A stretch of 64,000 bases of DNA from Myxococcales bacterium (GCA_016709545.1 JADJMO010000002.1:555072-619071), one strand, 5' to 3'. Shown: positions 17,877 to 25,501, numbered from the stretch's first letter. Notes: a model not told the origin generated them from the letters alone. A program made the numbers and translations.

Positions 17877-18973
17877 TGGCGTTCCTCGAGGGGCGCGCCG
17901 CGCTCGTGCGCGCCGGCAAGCGCTCCGACGCGACCCTGCGCTACTACCTGCAGAAGGCCAGCATCCTGCGCGGGTACTTCGAGCCCGACGCCAACGACAC
18001 CCTCGGCACGGGGCTCTTCCCGATCCAGGCGCTCGACGCTCACGCGGTCGAGGGCTTCATCGAGACCCGCCGCAACGACGGCGTCGACGATCGGACCATC
18101 CACAAGGAGCTCGGGCTGCTCCGCGGCGCCCTCCGGGGTGCCCGCCGGCGCGGCGAGTTCGACGGGGACTGGGCCGCCATCCTCACCCTGCCCGACGACT
18201 TCGACGTCACCTATCGGCCGCGCCGCAACTTCCTCACGCGCGAGCAACTCCCCCTGCTCCTCGACGCGCTCCCCAGACCGCGCGCCGCCGTGGTCGCCTT
18301 CATCGTGGCCACCACCTGCGAGCTCGGCGCGCTCCAGCGGGCCCGACGCGAGGACCTTCCGCGCGACCCGCAGGGGAACGTGCAGGTCGTCCACATCCGC
18401 GGCACCAAGCGCGCGACGCGCGACCGCTGGGTCCCCATCGTCACGGCCGACCAGCGCGAGCTCATCGCCTTCGCGCTCGCCCACGCGGACGGCACCGGGG
18501 GCGCGCTCTTCTCTCGCTGGAGCAACATGCGGCGCGATCTGCGCCAGGCCGTCGAGAAGGTCCGGACCGAGTCCGGGGTCCAGCTCCCCACCATCAGCCC
18601 CAACGATCTCCGCCGCACCGCGGGCTCGTGGCTGCGGGCCGCGGGCGTGGCGACCGATCACGTGGCCAAGGTGATGGGCCACAGCACGAGCCGCATGGTG
18701 GAGCTCGTCTACGGACACCTCACGACCAGCGAGCTCGCCCGCCTCATGCAGGCCGCGGTGGCGCGCATCGAGCCGCCGCCCGTCATGGCGCTCGCGGAAC
18801 GCCCCGATGCAATCCGCGTGTCTACCAAAACTCTACCAAACGCACCGACCCCCAAAGGACGTGCCACACCCATCGGACGCCCGGAGGCGCCCCCAACCCC
18901 GCGAAATCCTGTGCCCAGGGGCGGAATCGAACCGTCGACACGCGGATTTTCAATCCGCTGCTCTACCTACTGA
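17654..18973 (+). CDS. Tyrosine recombinase (island integrase)
   Basis: About 439 residues from the ATG at 17654 (MGRVRKRDVQPVGLEW). The frame stays open to 17420, but that part is not protein-like. A core-binding domain (ALVRAGKRSDATLRYYLQKA) is followed by a catalytic domain with SPNDLRRTAGSWL (HxxR-box equivalent, His replaced by Asn), KVMGHSTSRMVELVYGHL (His and the Tyr nucleophile). The first catalytic Arg is not obvious: the usual GxRxxE position reads CELGALQRARRED. The last ~25 codons run through the att core into the antisense of tRNA-Phe, so the C-terminus depends on the integrated state. Confidence 0.8.
   Translation: MGRVRKRDVQPVGLEWRDPVWYAVFTTPEGARLRRSTGCAKHEVDKALARRAELEREAHDPHRRTQRTTLRDVLMAFLEGRAALVRAGKRSDATLRYYLQKASILRGYFEPDANDTLGTGLFPIQALDAHAVEGFIETRRNDGVDDRTIHKELGLLRGALRGARRRGEFDGDWAAILTLPDDFDVTYRPRRNFLTREQLPLLLDALPRPRAAVVAFIVATTCELGALQRARREDLPRDPQGNVQVVHIRGTKRATRDRWVPIVTADQRELIAFALAHADGTGGALFSRWSNMRRDLRQAVEKVRTESGVQLPTISPNDLRRTAGSWLRAAGVATDHVAKVMGHSTSRMVELVYGHLTTSELARLMQAAVARIEPPPVMALAERPDAIRVSTKTLPNAPTPKGRATPIGRPEAPPTPRNPVPRGGIEPSTRGFSIRCSTY
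18821..18837 (+). promoter_or_regulatory. Possible integrase arm-type site (TCTACC repeat pair), right
   Basis: TCTACC occurs at 18821 and again at 18832, an 11-base period identical to the pair at 5734/5745 at the other island end. It lies 60 bases inside the right att core, within the 3' part of the integrase gene. A single further TCTACC falls inside the tRNA gene itself (18962). Role inferred. Confidence 0.35.
18898..18958. repeat. attR: att core overlapping the 3' half of tRNA-Phe
   Basis: 61 bases identical to 5628-5688, covering tRNA-Phe nucleotides 27-73 and 14 bases beyond its 3' end. Integration duplicates this block while leaving the tRNA gene intact on this side. Confidence 0.9.
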
Positions 18974-18984
18974 GCTACCTGGGC
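18912..18984 (-). tRNA. tRNA-Phe (GAA)
   Basis: A 73-nucleotide cloverleaf on the minus strand. The acceptor GCCCAGG pairs with CCTGGGC. The D-arm is GCTC…GAGC. The anticodon arm GCGGA/TCCGC encloses TTGAAAA with anticodon GAA. The T-loop is TTCGATT. The T-stem GACGG/CCGCC contains one A-C mismatch. CCA is not encoded. It is the attachment site of the island. Confidence 0.95.
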
Positions 18985-19018
18985 GAGGGCCGGGACCTTA
19001 GTCCACCGCGCCCGCCCG

Positions 19019-19798
19019 TCAAGGCTTCAGCGAGGGCAAGAACCCGATGCCCTCGTCCCCGAGGAAATCGAAGGCCCGCCGCGCGAGCAACGCCGTGTCC
19101 GACACGAGGTAGTCGAAGGGCGCGCCCTTCGCGGGTGCGCTCGTGGGCACCGCCGTCTTTCCAGCGTCGAAGGACCCGCCCCCGTCGTCGAGGGCCACGT
19201 CGAAGATGTCCGTGGTGTCGGAGAACGAGCTGTCCGTGCTCGCGCCCGTGTCCAGCGGCGTCGTGTCGAACGCGCCGCTGTCGGCAGGGGACCCGGTGTC
19301 CAGCGGCGTCGTGTCGAACGCGCCGCTGTCGGCGGGCGACCCCGTGTCGAGCGGCGTCGTGTCGAACGCGCCGCTGTCGGCAGGGGACCCCGTGTCCAGC
19401 GGTGTCGTGTCGAACGCGCCGCTGTCGATGATCGTGCTGTCGATCCCGGTGTCGGCGGGCGGCGTGCCCGAGTCCGTCGACGTCGTGCCCGTGTCCGTCG
19501 TGCCCGTGTCCGTCGACGCGCCGGTGTCCGTCGAGGTGCCGCCGGTGTCCGTCGACGCACTCGAGTCCGTCGACCCATCGCCACCACCCCCCGTGTCGTC
19601 GCCGGCAGCGCCCGTGTCCACGAGCCCCGTTTCCTCGCCCGGCCCGGTCTCCCCACCATCGGGCGTGACCGTCCCGCTGTCGGAGCCCGGCGTCTCCTTG
19701 ATCGGGGTCTCCTTCCCGCCCTCCTCCTCGGCGCACCCCACGAACTGGGTGGCGAGTACGAACGCGAGACCCACGAACACCAACGTCTTCCTGCGCAT
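19019..19798 (-). CDS. Lipoprotein with Asp/Thr/Gly repeats
   Basis: 259 residues from the ATG at 19798 (a GTG at 19801 directly precedes it). The signal peptide ends in a lipobox FVGC. A long disordered linker of DTG/STDTG units follows, then four copies of a 16-residue unit (SGAFDTTPLDTGSPAD) encoded by a 48-bp tandem repeat. A short ordered tail (ALLARRAFDFLGDEGIGFL) closes the protein. Such linkers are common in myxobacterial surface lipoproteins. No enzymatic domain seen. It begins next to, and divergent from, the LTD lipoprotein. Confidence 0.75.
   Translation of the reverse strand: MRRKTLVFVGLAFVLATQFVGCAEEEGGKETPIKETPGSDSGTVTPDGGETGPGEETGLVDTGAAGDDTGGGGDGSTDSSASTDTGGTSTDTGASTDTGTTDTGTTSTDSGTPPADTGIDSTIIDSGAFDTTPLDTGSPADSGAFDTTPLDTGSPADSGAFDTTPLDTGSPADSGAFDTTPLDTGASTDSSFSDTTDIFDVALDDGGGSFDAGKTAVPTSAPAKGAPFDYLVSDTALLARRAFDFLGDEGIGFLPSLKP
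19248..19427. repeat. 48-bp tandem repeat, 3.75 copies
   Basis: Copies begin at 19248, 19296, 19344 and 19392 and differ at only a few bases; the last stops after 36 bases. The unit is in frame (16 codons), so slippage would lengthen or shorten the lipoprotein linker without breaking the gene. Confidence 0.9.
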
Positions 19799-19878
19799 CA
19801 CCCCCCATTGTGGAGCACGCGCGCCGTCCCGTCACCCCATGGGTTGCCGCCCGGTTCGGAGTTCGTCACACCGCAGCC

Positions 19879-20655
19879 ATGCAGTGGAAGCTCTTCCTTG
19901 TCCCCGCCTTCGCCGTTCTCGTCGGCTGCTCCGACTCCGCCTCCGACTCCGTCGCCGACACCAGCGCCGACACCGACGAGGGCGACGTGATCTACGCCGA
20001 CGGCCCGATCACCACGCGCCCCGACGACGGCACCGAGACCGTCGACGCGACCGCCGACACCAAGCCCGACGCGCTGGACGCCGAGGCCGCGGCCGACAGC
20101 GCGAGCGACGCCGCGACCGACGTGGCCGACGTGGGCACCGGCCCGAGCGCGATCCGCATCGGCGAGGTGCGCGTCGACGTCGCCGTCGAGGGCAGCAAGG
20201 TGGAGTTCGTGGAGCTGCGCGGCCCCGCCGGCACGCCGGTCAACGGCCTCACCCTGCGGGTGATCTCGGCGAGCGGCGCGGTCAAATCGTTCTCCGTCGG
20301 CAACGCCGGCGACAAGACCAAGGCGAGCGGCCTCTGGGTCGTCGGTCTGGCTTCGCTGCTGGAGGCCGACAAGGGCTTCCTGCTCAGCGACGGCTGGGAC
20401 CTCCCCGACAGCGGCGCGCTCCAGCTCGTCGGCCCGGGCGACGCGCTGCTCGACGTCGTCGCGTGGACCGCGATCCCGACCGCCCCCTCGTCCGCGCCGA
20501 CCAAGGTCGTCGAGGGCACCGCCGCCGTGAAGCTCCCGACCGGCGGCACCACCGGCAAGTCGATCGGCCGCACCGGCGCCGACACCGACGACAACGCCAA
20601 GGACTTCTGCATCCTGTCGCAGACCCCGGGCGCCGCGAACGGCCCCTGCTCCTAG
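19879..20655 (+). CDS. Lipoprotein with lamin-tail domain (LTD)
   Basis: 258 residues from the ATG at 19879 (MQWKLFLVPAFAVLVGC, lipobox LVGC). A disordered acidic linker to about residue 92 is followed by a lamin-tail-like Ig domain: IRIGEVRVDVAVEGSKVEFV, ELRG…V.GLTLRV…, GFLLSDGWDLPDSGALQLVG and a closing SIGRTGADTDDNAKDF. Bacterial LTD domains usually sit on secreted or surface proteins, often as binding modules. A perfect 14-bp hairpin follows 29 bases after the stop. Confidence 0.8.
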   Translation: MQWKLFLVPAFAVLVGCSDSASDSVADTSADTDEGDVIYADGPITTRPDDGTETVDATADTKPDALDAEAAADSASDAATDVADVGTGPSAIRIGEVRVDVAVEGSKVEFVELRGPAGTPVNGLTLRVISASGAVKSFSVGNAGDKTKASGLWVVGLASLLEADKGFLLSDGWDLPDSGALQLVGPGDALLDVVAWTAIPTAPSSAPTKVVEGTAAVKLPTGGTTGKSIGRTGADTDDNAKDFCILSQTPGAANGPCS

Positions 20656-20683
20656 ACCGTTCGGCAACTCCCTCGCCGCCTCG

Positions 20684-20714
20684 CACGAAGGTCAAAGATT
20701 CTTTGACCTTCGTG
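20684..20714. terminator. Perfect 14-bp hairpin
   Basis: CACGAAGGTCAAAG and CTTTGACCTTCGTG pair perfectly around a three-base loop (ATT), 29 bases after the LTD lipoprotein stop. No T-run follows, so it may be a non-canonical terminator, or a second operator for the downstream gene. Confidence 0.5.
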
Positions 20715-20846
20715 GAGAATCCGGAGACCCCACCCGCCCCGGAGCGAGCCGACACGTTTCACGAACAGGCCCGATTCCTGCGGGATCCGCGCACCCACCT
20801 GCACCCCCTCGCGCGAGCCGCGCCGCGCGTGTACCCTCCGGCTCCC

Positions 20847-20866
20847 GACTGAATGACCATTCAGTC
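20847..20866. promoter_or_regulatory. 20-bp palindromic operator, TetR-type
   Basis: GACTGAATG-AC-CATTCAGTC is a perfect 9+2+9 inverted repeat ending 27 bases before the start codon of the multifunctional beta-oxidation gene. Palindromes with TGAATG…CATTCA cores are typical operators of TetR-family fatty-acid regulators. No TetR gene is in the window, so the regulator would be encoded elsewhere. Confidence 0.6.
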
Positions 20867-20893
20867 GAACGCTCCAGGCAACAGGAGAGGTCC

Positions 20894-23884
20894 ATGGCGA
20901 ACGAGCTGCGCTTCGATGGGAAGGTCGCGATCATCACCGGCGCCGGGCAGGGGCTCGGCCGCACGCACGCGATGCTGTTCGCGTCGCGGGGCGCGAAGGT
21001 CGTCGTCAACGATCTCGGCGGCAGCGCCACGGGCGGTGGCAAGTCGAGCGCCGCGGCCGACGCGGTCGTCGCGGCCATCAAGGAGGCCGGCGGCGAGGCC
21101 GTCGCCAACTACGACTCGGTCGAGGACGGCGACAAGATCGTCAAGTCCGCGCTCGACGCCTTCGGGCGCGTCGACATCCTCGTGAACAACGCGGGCATCC
21201 TCCGCGACGCCTCGTTCCAGAAGATGACCGAGGACGACTGGAACCTCATCTACCGCGTGCACGTGCACGGCGCGTACAAGTGCACCGCCGCGGTGTGGAA
21301 CCTGATGCGCGACCAGGGTTACGGCCGCATCATCTTCACCGCCAGCGCTGCCGGCATCTACGGCAACTTCGGCCAGGCCAACTACGCGATGGCCAAGCTC
21401 GGCCTCGTCGGCTTCGGCAACACCCTCGCGCTCGAGGGCAAGAAGAAGAACGTCCACGTCAACGTGATCGCCCCCATCGCGGGCTCGCGCCTCACCGAGA
21501 CCGTCCTGCCCAAGGAGCTCACCGACGCGCTCAAGCCGGAGTACGTGTCGCCGCTCGTCGCCTGGCTGTGTCACGAGAGCTGCGAGGAGACCGGTGGCCT
21601 CTTCGAGGTGGGCGGCGGGTTCTTCGGCAAGCTGCGCTGGGAGCGCACCGAGGGCCGGCTGCTCAAGCTCGGGCGACCGATCGCGCCCGAGGCGGTGCAG
21701 GGCGCGTGGGCCGACATCATCGACTTCGGCAAGGCCACCCACCCGACCGACATCACCGCGTCGATGCAGCCGATCCTCGGCAACCTGCAGAGCAAGTCGC
21801 GCGGCGGCAACGAGTTCATCGACGTCGACCAGGCGATGGACGCGCCGCCCGTCGTGATGAGCAACAGCTACGACGAGCGCGACGCCGCGCTCTACGGCCT
21901 CGCGGTCGGCGCCGCCCAGAACCCGCTCGACGCCAAGGATCTGCAGTACGTCTACGAGCTGCACGGCGACGGGTTTCTCGTCGCGCCGACCTTCGGCGTC
22001 ATCCCCGCGATGAAGCTCGTGATGCAGATGGCCAAGGAGGGCAAGAAGGGCCCGGGCCTCAACTTCGGCTTCGACCGCATCCTGCACGGCGAGCAGTACA
22101 CCGAGCTCAAGCGCCCGCTCCCGCCGCACGCCAAGCTGCGGCACGAGGCGAAGATCAAGGACATCTTCGACAAGGGCAAGAACGCCGTCGTCATCAACTC
22201 GATCACCAGCTACGACGAGGAGACCGGCGAGGAGCTGATCTACAACGAGCTCACCACGTTCGTGCGCGGCGCGGGCGGCTGGGGCGGCGAGCGCGGACCG
22301 ACCGGCGAGCAGAACCCGCCGCCGGATCGCGCGCCCGACGCGGTCATCACCGAGAAGACCACCGAGAACCAGGCGCTCCTCTACCGCCTCACCGGGGACT
22401 GGAACCCACTGCACGCCGACCCGAACTTCGCGCAGGCGTTCGGCTTCCAGAAGCCGATCCTCCACGGCCTCTGCACGTTCGGCTTCGTCGCGCGGCACGC
22501 CATCAAGGCCTTCGCGGGCAACGACGGGCGCCTCTTCAAGAGCATCAAGGTGCGCTTCGCCGAGAGCGTCTACCCGGGCGAGACCCTCAAGACCGAGATG
22601 TGGAAGGAGTCCGACACGCGCGTGATCGTCCGCTGCTCGGTCGTCGAGCGCGAGAAGGTGGTCATCAGCGCGGCCGCGGTCGAGTTCTACAAGGAGGTGC
22701 CGAAGCCCAAGGCCAAGGCGGCCCCGGCGGCGGCGGCGGCAGCGCCGGCGAAGAGCGGCGGCTCGCCGAGCGCGGCGGTGTTCGCGGCGATCGGCGCGTT
22801 CGTGGCGCAGTCGCCCGACCTCGCGGCCAAGGTCGGCAAGACCTACCTGTTCCGGCTCACCGCGCCGAACAGCGCGTGGGTCGTCGACCTCAAGAACGGC
22901 AAGGGCGCGGTCACGCAGGGTGAGGCCAAGGCGGACTGCACGCTCGACCTCACCGACAGCGACTTCATGGACATGGTGAGCGGCAAGGCCGACGCGCAGA
23001 AGCTCTACTTCGCCGGCAAGGTGAAGATCAGCGGCGACGTCATGGCCTCGCAGAAGCTCGAGAAGGTGTTCAAGGGCGTCGATCCGAAGGCGGTGCAAGC
23101 GGCCCTCGCGGGCGGCGGTGCGGCACCAGCGGCAGCGGCGGCCCCGGCGCCGGCGGCGGGCGGCGAGGCGAACAGCGCGGAGATCTTCGCGGCGATGGGC
23201 GAGTACCTCTCCCACCACCCCGAGGTCGCCGGCAAGGTCGGCAACGTCTACGTCTTCAAGCTCAAGGGCCCCGACAGCGCGTGGACCCTCGATCTGAAGA
23301 ACGGCGGCGGCGGCGTCACCGCGGGTGACGGGAAGGCCGACTGCACCCTCGAGATGAGCGACGCCGACTTCCTCGCGATGTCGAGCGGCAAGGCCGACCC
23401 GCAGAAGCTGTACTTCGGCGGCAAGCTCAAGATCACCGGCAACGTGATGGCGTCGCAGAAGCTCGAGGTGCTCTTCAAGGCGATGACACCCGAGGAGAGC
23501 AAGAAGGCGCTCGACGCGGTGCGCGCGAAGGGCGGCGCGGCGGCGCCGGTCCAGGCGTCGGCCGGCGCGAGCGGCGCGCAGGCTCCGGCGATCTTCGCGG
23601 CGCTCGGCAAGCGCATCGCCGAGAACCCGGCGCTCGCGAAGGAGGTCGGCGCAGTGGTGAACTTCGAGATCAAGGACCCGGCGGCGGCCTGGGTGCTCGA
23701 CGGCTCGGGCGTGAAGGAGGGCAGGGGCGACGCCGCGCTCACCCTGGTCATGACGGACGAGGACCTGACCGCGCTGGCCAAGGGTGAGGAGTCGCTCCAG
23801 AGCCTCTACCAGCACGGGAAGATCCGCGCGAACGGCGACGTGCTCGTGGCACACCGCCTCGGGCTGCTGAAGAAGCTGATCTGA
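20894..23884 (+). CDS. HSD17B4-like multifunctional enzyme: SDR, MaoC hydratase, three SCP2 domains
   Basis: 996 residues. 1-300: 3-hydroxyacyl-CoA dehydrogenase of the SDR type (TGAGQGLG cofactor loop, NNAG, catalytic Tyr-Lys in QANYAMAK). 315-600: double hot-dog enoyl-CoA hydratase 2 (MaoC) with YRLTGDWNPLHADP at about 498-511 carrying the Asp/Asn/His catalytic set. Then three SCP2 sterol-carrier domains starting near 629, 760 and 897, joined by Ala/Pro linkers. The arrangement is that of peroxisomal multifunctional enzyme type 2, which normally has one SCP2. It would carry out two successive beta-oxidation steps on acyl- or sterol-CoA. ATG at 20894 with AGGAGAGG upstream. Alone in its transcription unit behind a TetR-type palindrome. 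Confidence 0.92.
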   Translation: MANELRFDGKVAIITGAGQGLGRTHAMLFASRGAKVVVNDLGGSATGGGKSSAAADAVVAAIKEAGGEAVANYDSVEDGDKIVKSALDAFGRVDILVNNAGILRDASFQKMTEDDWNLIYRVHVHGAYKCTAAVWNLMRDQGYGRIIFTASAAGIYGNFGQANYAMAKLGLVGFGNTLALEGKKKNVHVNVIAPIAGSRLTETVLPKELTDALKPEYVSPLVAWLCHESCEETGGLFEVGGGFFGKLRWERTEGRLLKLGRPIAPEAVQGAWADIIDFGKATHPTDITASMQPILGNLQSKSRGGNEFIDVDQAMDAPPVVMSNSYDERDAALYGLAVGAAQNPLDAKDLQYVYELHGDGFLVAPTFGVIPAMKLVMQMAKEGKKGPGLNFGFDRILHGEQYTELKRPLPPHAKLRHEAKIKDIFDKGKNAVVINSITSYDEETGEELIYNELTTFVRGAGGWGGERGPTGEQNPPPDRAPDAVITEKTTENQALLYRLTGDWNPLHADPNFAQAFGFQKPILHGLCTFGFVARHAIKAFAGNDGRLFKSIKVRFAESVYPGETLKTEMWKESDTRVIVRCSVVEREKVVISAAAVEFYKEVPKPKAKAAPAAAAAAPAKSGGSPSAAVFAAIGAFVAQSPDLAAKVGKTYLFRLTAPNSAWVVDLKNGKGAVTQGEAKADCTLDLTDSDFMDMVSGKADAQKLYFAGKVKISGDVMASQKLEKVFKGVDPKAVQAALAGGGAAPAAAAAPAPAAGGEANSAEIFAAMGEYLSHHPEVAGKVGNVYVFKLKGPDSAWTLDLKNGGGGVTAGDGKADCTLEMSDADFLAMSSGKADPQKLYFGGKLKITGNVMASQKLEVLFKAMTPEESKKALDAVRAKGGAAAPVQASAGASGAQAPAIFAALGKRIAENPALAKEVGAVVNFEIKDPAAAWVLDGSGVKEGRGDAALTLVMTDEDLTALAKGEESLQSLYQHGKIRANGDVLVAHRLGLLKKLI

Positions 23885-23911
23885 CGTCGCGACCCAACGT
23901 GGCACAAGAAA

Positions 23912-23941
23912 CCCGGGCCCACGGTTTGCAGTGGGCCCGGG
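23912..23941. terminator. 11-bp hairpin ending one base before the next start codon
   Basis: CCCGGGCCCAC and GTGGGCCCGGG pair perfectly across an eight-base loop. The stem begins 28 bases after the multifunctional enzyme's stop and covers the ribosome-binding region of the lipoprotein starting at 23943. It could end the upstream transcript, mask translation of the next gene, or both. Confidence 0.45.
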
Positions 23942-23942
23942 G

Positions 23943-24689
23943 ATGCGCTCTCTCCTCGCCCTCGTCCTCGGGTTCTCTGCGGTGGCTTGCGGCGGTCAGG
24001 TGTCGACAAACACGGAGTCCGGCACCGGTGGCCTCTGCTCGGAGGCCGTGGGCGGTCTCACGATCGAAGTCGACCGCCGAGGCATCCTGAGCGCCGCTGG
24101 CGAGTTCGACGCGGTGATCATCGGTGTCGAGAAGAACCGGCTCGTGCTCGACACCTGCTCTCCTGCTGCGGATTGCGTGGCTTACGAGGCCAACGTGACC
24201 ATCACCGGCCCGCGGGTCGATCTCAGCGCCATCCCGAAGGGCGCCTACGTACACGTGACCTACGAGTTGCAGCCGACCGGCTGGGGCAGCCCGAACAAGC
24301 GGGTCGTCGTGCAGAGCAAGTTCGACTGGGCCGGGGACAAGAACCCCGCGGCCACCGGCGACGCCATCCTCGTCGCGGCCAGCGACGGCTACGACGGCGC
24401 GCCATCCGTCGCGTTCCCCTTCACCCTCGGGCGCGCCAAGCTCTCGTGCCCCGCGACCGGCGACTCCTGCCGCTACTACGCGCGCTACGCCTACGAGCTC
24501 TCGACTGGCGCGCACCGCATCGCGAAGACCGTCGTCCCGATGGGCCAGACCGAGACCCTCGACGTCGCGGGCACGGGCGGCGGCGCGTACATGCTCAACG
24601 TCACCAACCTGCGCTCGTACGAGAGCAAGTGCACCGACGACTACTGGAACTGGAGCTGGTTCGCGGTCTACACGCCGAAGGGCGTCTGA
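23943..24689 (+). CDS. Lipoprotein of unknown function
   Basis: 248 residues: signal peptide MRSLLALVLGFSAVAC with lipobox AVAC, then a beta-rich body with several cysteines (DTCSPAADC, KLSCPATGDSC, ESKC). The cysteines probably form disulphides in the periplasm or at the surface. No known domain. ATG chosen as the first codon of the signal peptide; an in-frame start 12 bases upstream lies inside the hairpin. Confidence 0.7.
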   Translation: MRSLLALVLGFSAVACGGQVSTNTESGTGGLCSEAVGGLTIEVDRRGILSAAGEFDAVIIGVEKNRLVLDTCSPAADCVAYEANVTITGPRVDLSAIPKGAYVHVTYELQPTGWGSPNKRVVVQSKFDWAGDKNPAATGDAILVAASDGYDGAPSVAFPFTLGRAKLSCPATGDSCRYYARYAYELSTGAHRIAKTVVPMGQTETLDVAGTGGGAYMLNVTNLRSYESKCTDDYWNWSWFAVYTPKGV

Positions 24690-24699
24690 CAGCGGAGAG

Positions 24700-25434
24700 C
24701 TAGCGCACCCAGGTGTCGTCGTTGGGCAGCGAGCCGTGGAGCGCGAGGCTCGCGACGGGCAGGCCCCCGTCGACGAGGCCGAGCGCGCGGCCGACGTCGA
24801 CGTGATGCTCGGCGGGCAGGCCCGTCTTCCACCACGGTGAGGGGAGCGCGTGCGGCCACTGGCAGAAGAGCTGGTGGTCGAACTGCGCCTCGGGGTGCGC
24901 GACGCCGTCGTGCACGTGCACGGTCGGGAAGAACAGCGCGTCGGGGTCGCGGCGCGGGAAGGTGAACGCCATCGGGTGCACCGCCTCCCGGCCCTCGCTG
25001 CCGCGCAGCTGGAACACCGCGAACCCGTAGTCGCCGTACAGGGGGAACGCCTCGACCAGCGAGGGCGGCAGCCGGAAGCGCGGATCCAGCCGTTCGAAGT
25101 CGTCCGGCGATGGCACGAACGAGGCCTCGAAGGCCCCGACATGTTTGACCTCGAGCAAGGACTGGGGCTTCGGCGGAGGGCCCGCGAAGCTCCGGGCCGC
25201 GGGGAGCGGGAACCCCTTCTGGAGGTCCGCGAAGAGGTCGGGGTATTCGGACAGGTCGACGAACGACACGTCGTCCTCGGCCACCCCAGGTGGGGTGGGC
25301 AGCGGCAGGATCATGGCCACGTCGGCGGCCGCCTCGAACTCCATCGCGTAGACCAGCGCCTGCCGTCCGTGGCCGAGGCCCCGGGCGAAGATGCGGGTCT
25401 GTGCCACGTGGACCGGACCGGAGAAGCAGCACAT
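24700..25434 (-). CDS. Conserved hypothetical protein (MCCFS start)
   Basis: 244 residues from the ATG at 25434, beginning MCCFSGPVHVAQTRIFARG, with vicinal cysteines at the extreme N-terminus. It continues with LVYAMEFEAAADVAMILPLP and a C-terminal half containing HPMAFTFPRRDPDALFFPTV and HVDVGRALGLVDG. I have seen this opening in uncharacterised bacterial proteins but know no function. The two cysteines plus conserved histidines (VHVHDGVAHPEAQFDHQLF) could bind a metal; that is a guess. It ends 11 bases from the convergent lipoprotein gene. Confidence 0.65.
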   Translation of the reverse strand: MCCFSGPVHVAQTRIFARGLGHGRQALVYAMEFEAAADVAMILPLPTPPGVAEDDVSFVDLSEYPDLFADLQKGFPLPAARSFAGPPPKPQSLLEVKHVGAFEASFVPSPDDFERLDPRFRLPPSLVEAFPLYGDYGFAVFQLRGSEGREAVHPMAFTFPRRDPDALFFPTVHVHDGVAHPEAQFDHQLFCQWPHALPSPWWKTGLPAEHHVDVGRALGLVDGGLPVASLALHGSLPNDDTWVR

Positions 25435-25501
25435 GCCTCCATGGTGCCACAGGAAAGAAGACCGGGGCGGCGGACTCGGGTAGCTTTGTGGGCCCCGCCC
25501 C

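Larger units (their letters stand above)
5689..18958. mobile_element. Genomic island integrated in tRNA-Phe (~13.3 kb)
   Basis: The segment lies between two perfect 61-bp direct repeats, one part of an intact tRNA-Phe gene (18912-18984), the other a partial copy at 5628. A tyrosine recombinase sits directly beside the tRNA end, with a possible excisionase gene and an XRE regulator nearby. Much of the interior is visibly less GC-rich than the chromosome: 28 of 60 bases are G or C at 8281-8340, against 45 of 60 at 45121-45180. Cargo is two divergent operons of unknown proteins plus transposase genes. No phage structural, conjugation or replication genes were recognised, so it looks like a cargo island and not a prophage or ICE. 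Confidence 0.85.

Noticed and set aside
5689..18958. The island as a prophage
   Set aside because: No capsid, portal, terminase, tail, lysis or replication gene could be recognised. The beta-rich proteins alone do not justify it.
19248..19427. CRISPR array
   Set aside because: The 48-bp units are head-to-tail without unique spacers and lie in frame inside a lipoprotein gene; no cas genes.
20861..23905. A 1014-codon open frame antisense to the multifunctional enzyme, and a 1435-codon frame antisense to TssM (24668-28975)
   Set aside because: Long antisense frames are expected in GC-rich coding DNA. Both translate to Arg/Ala/Leu/Glu-rich strings without domains, while the sense strand has complete enzyme motifs.
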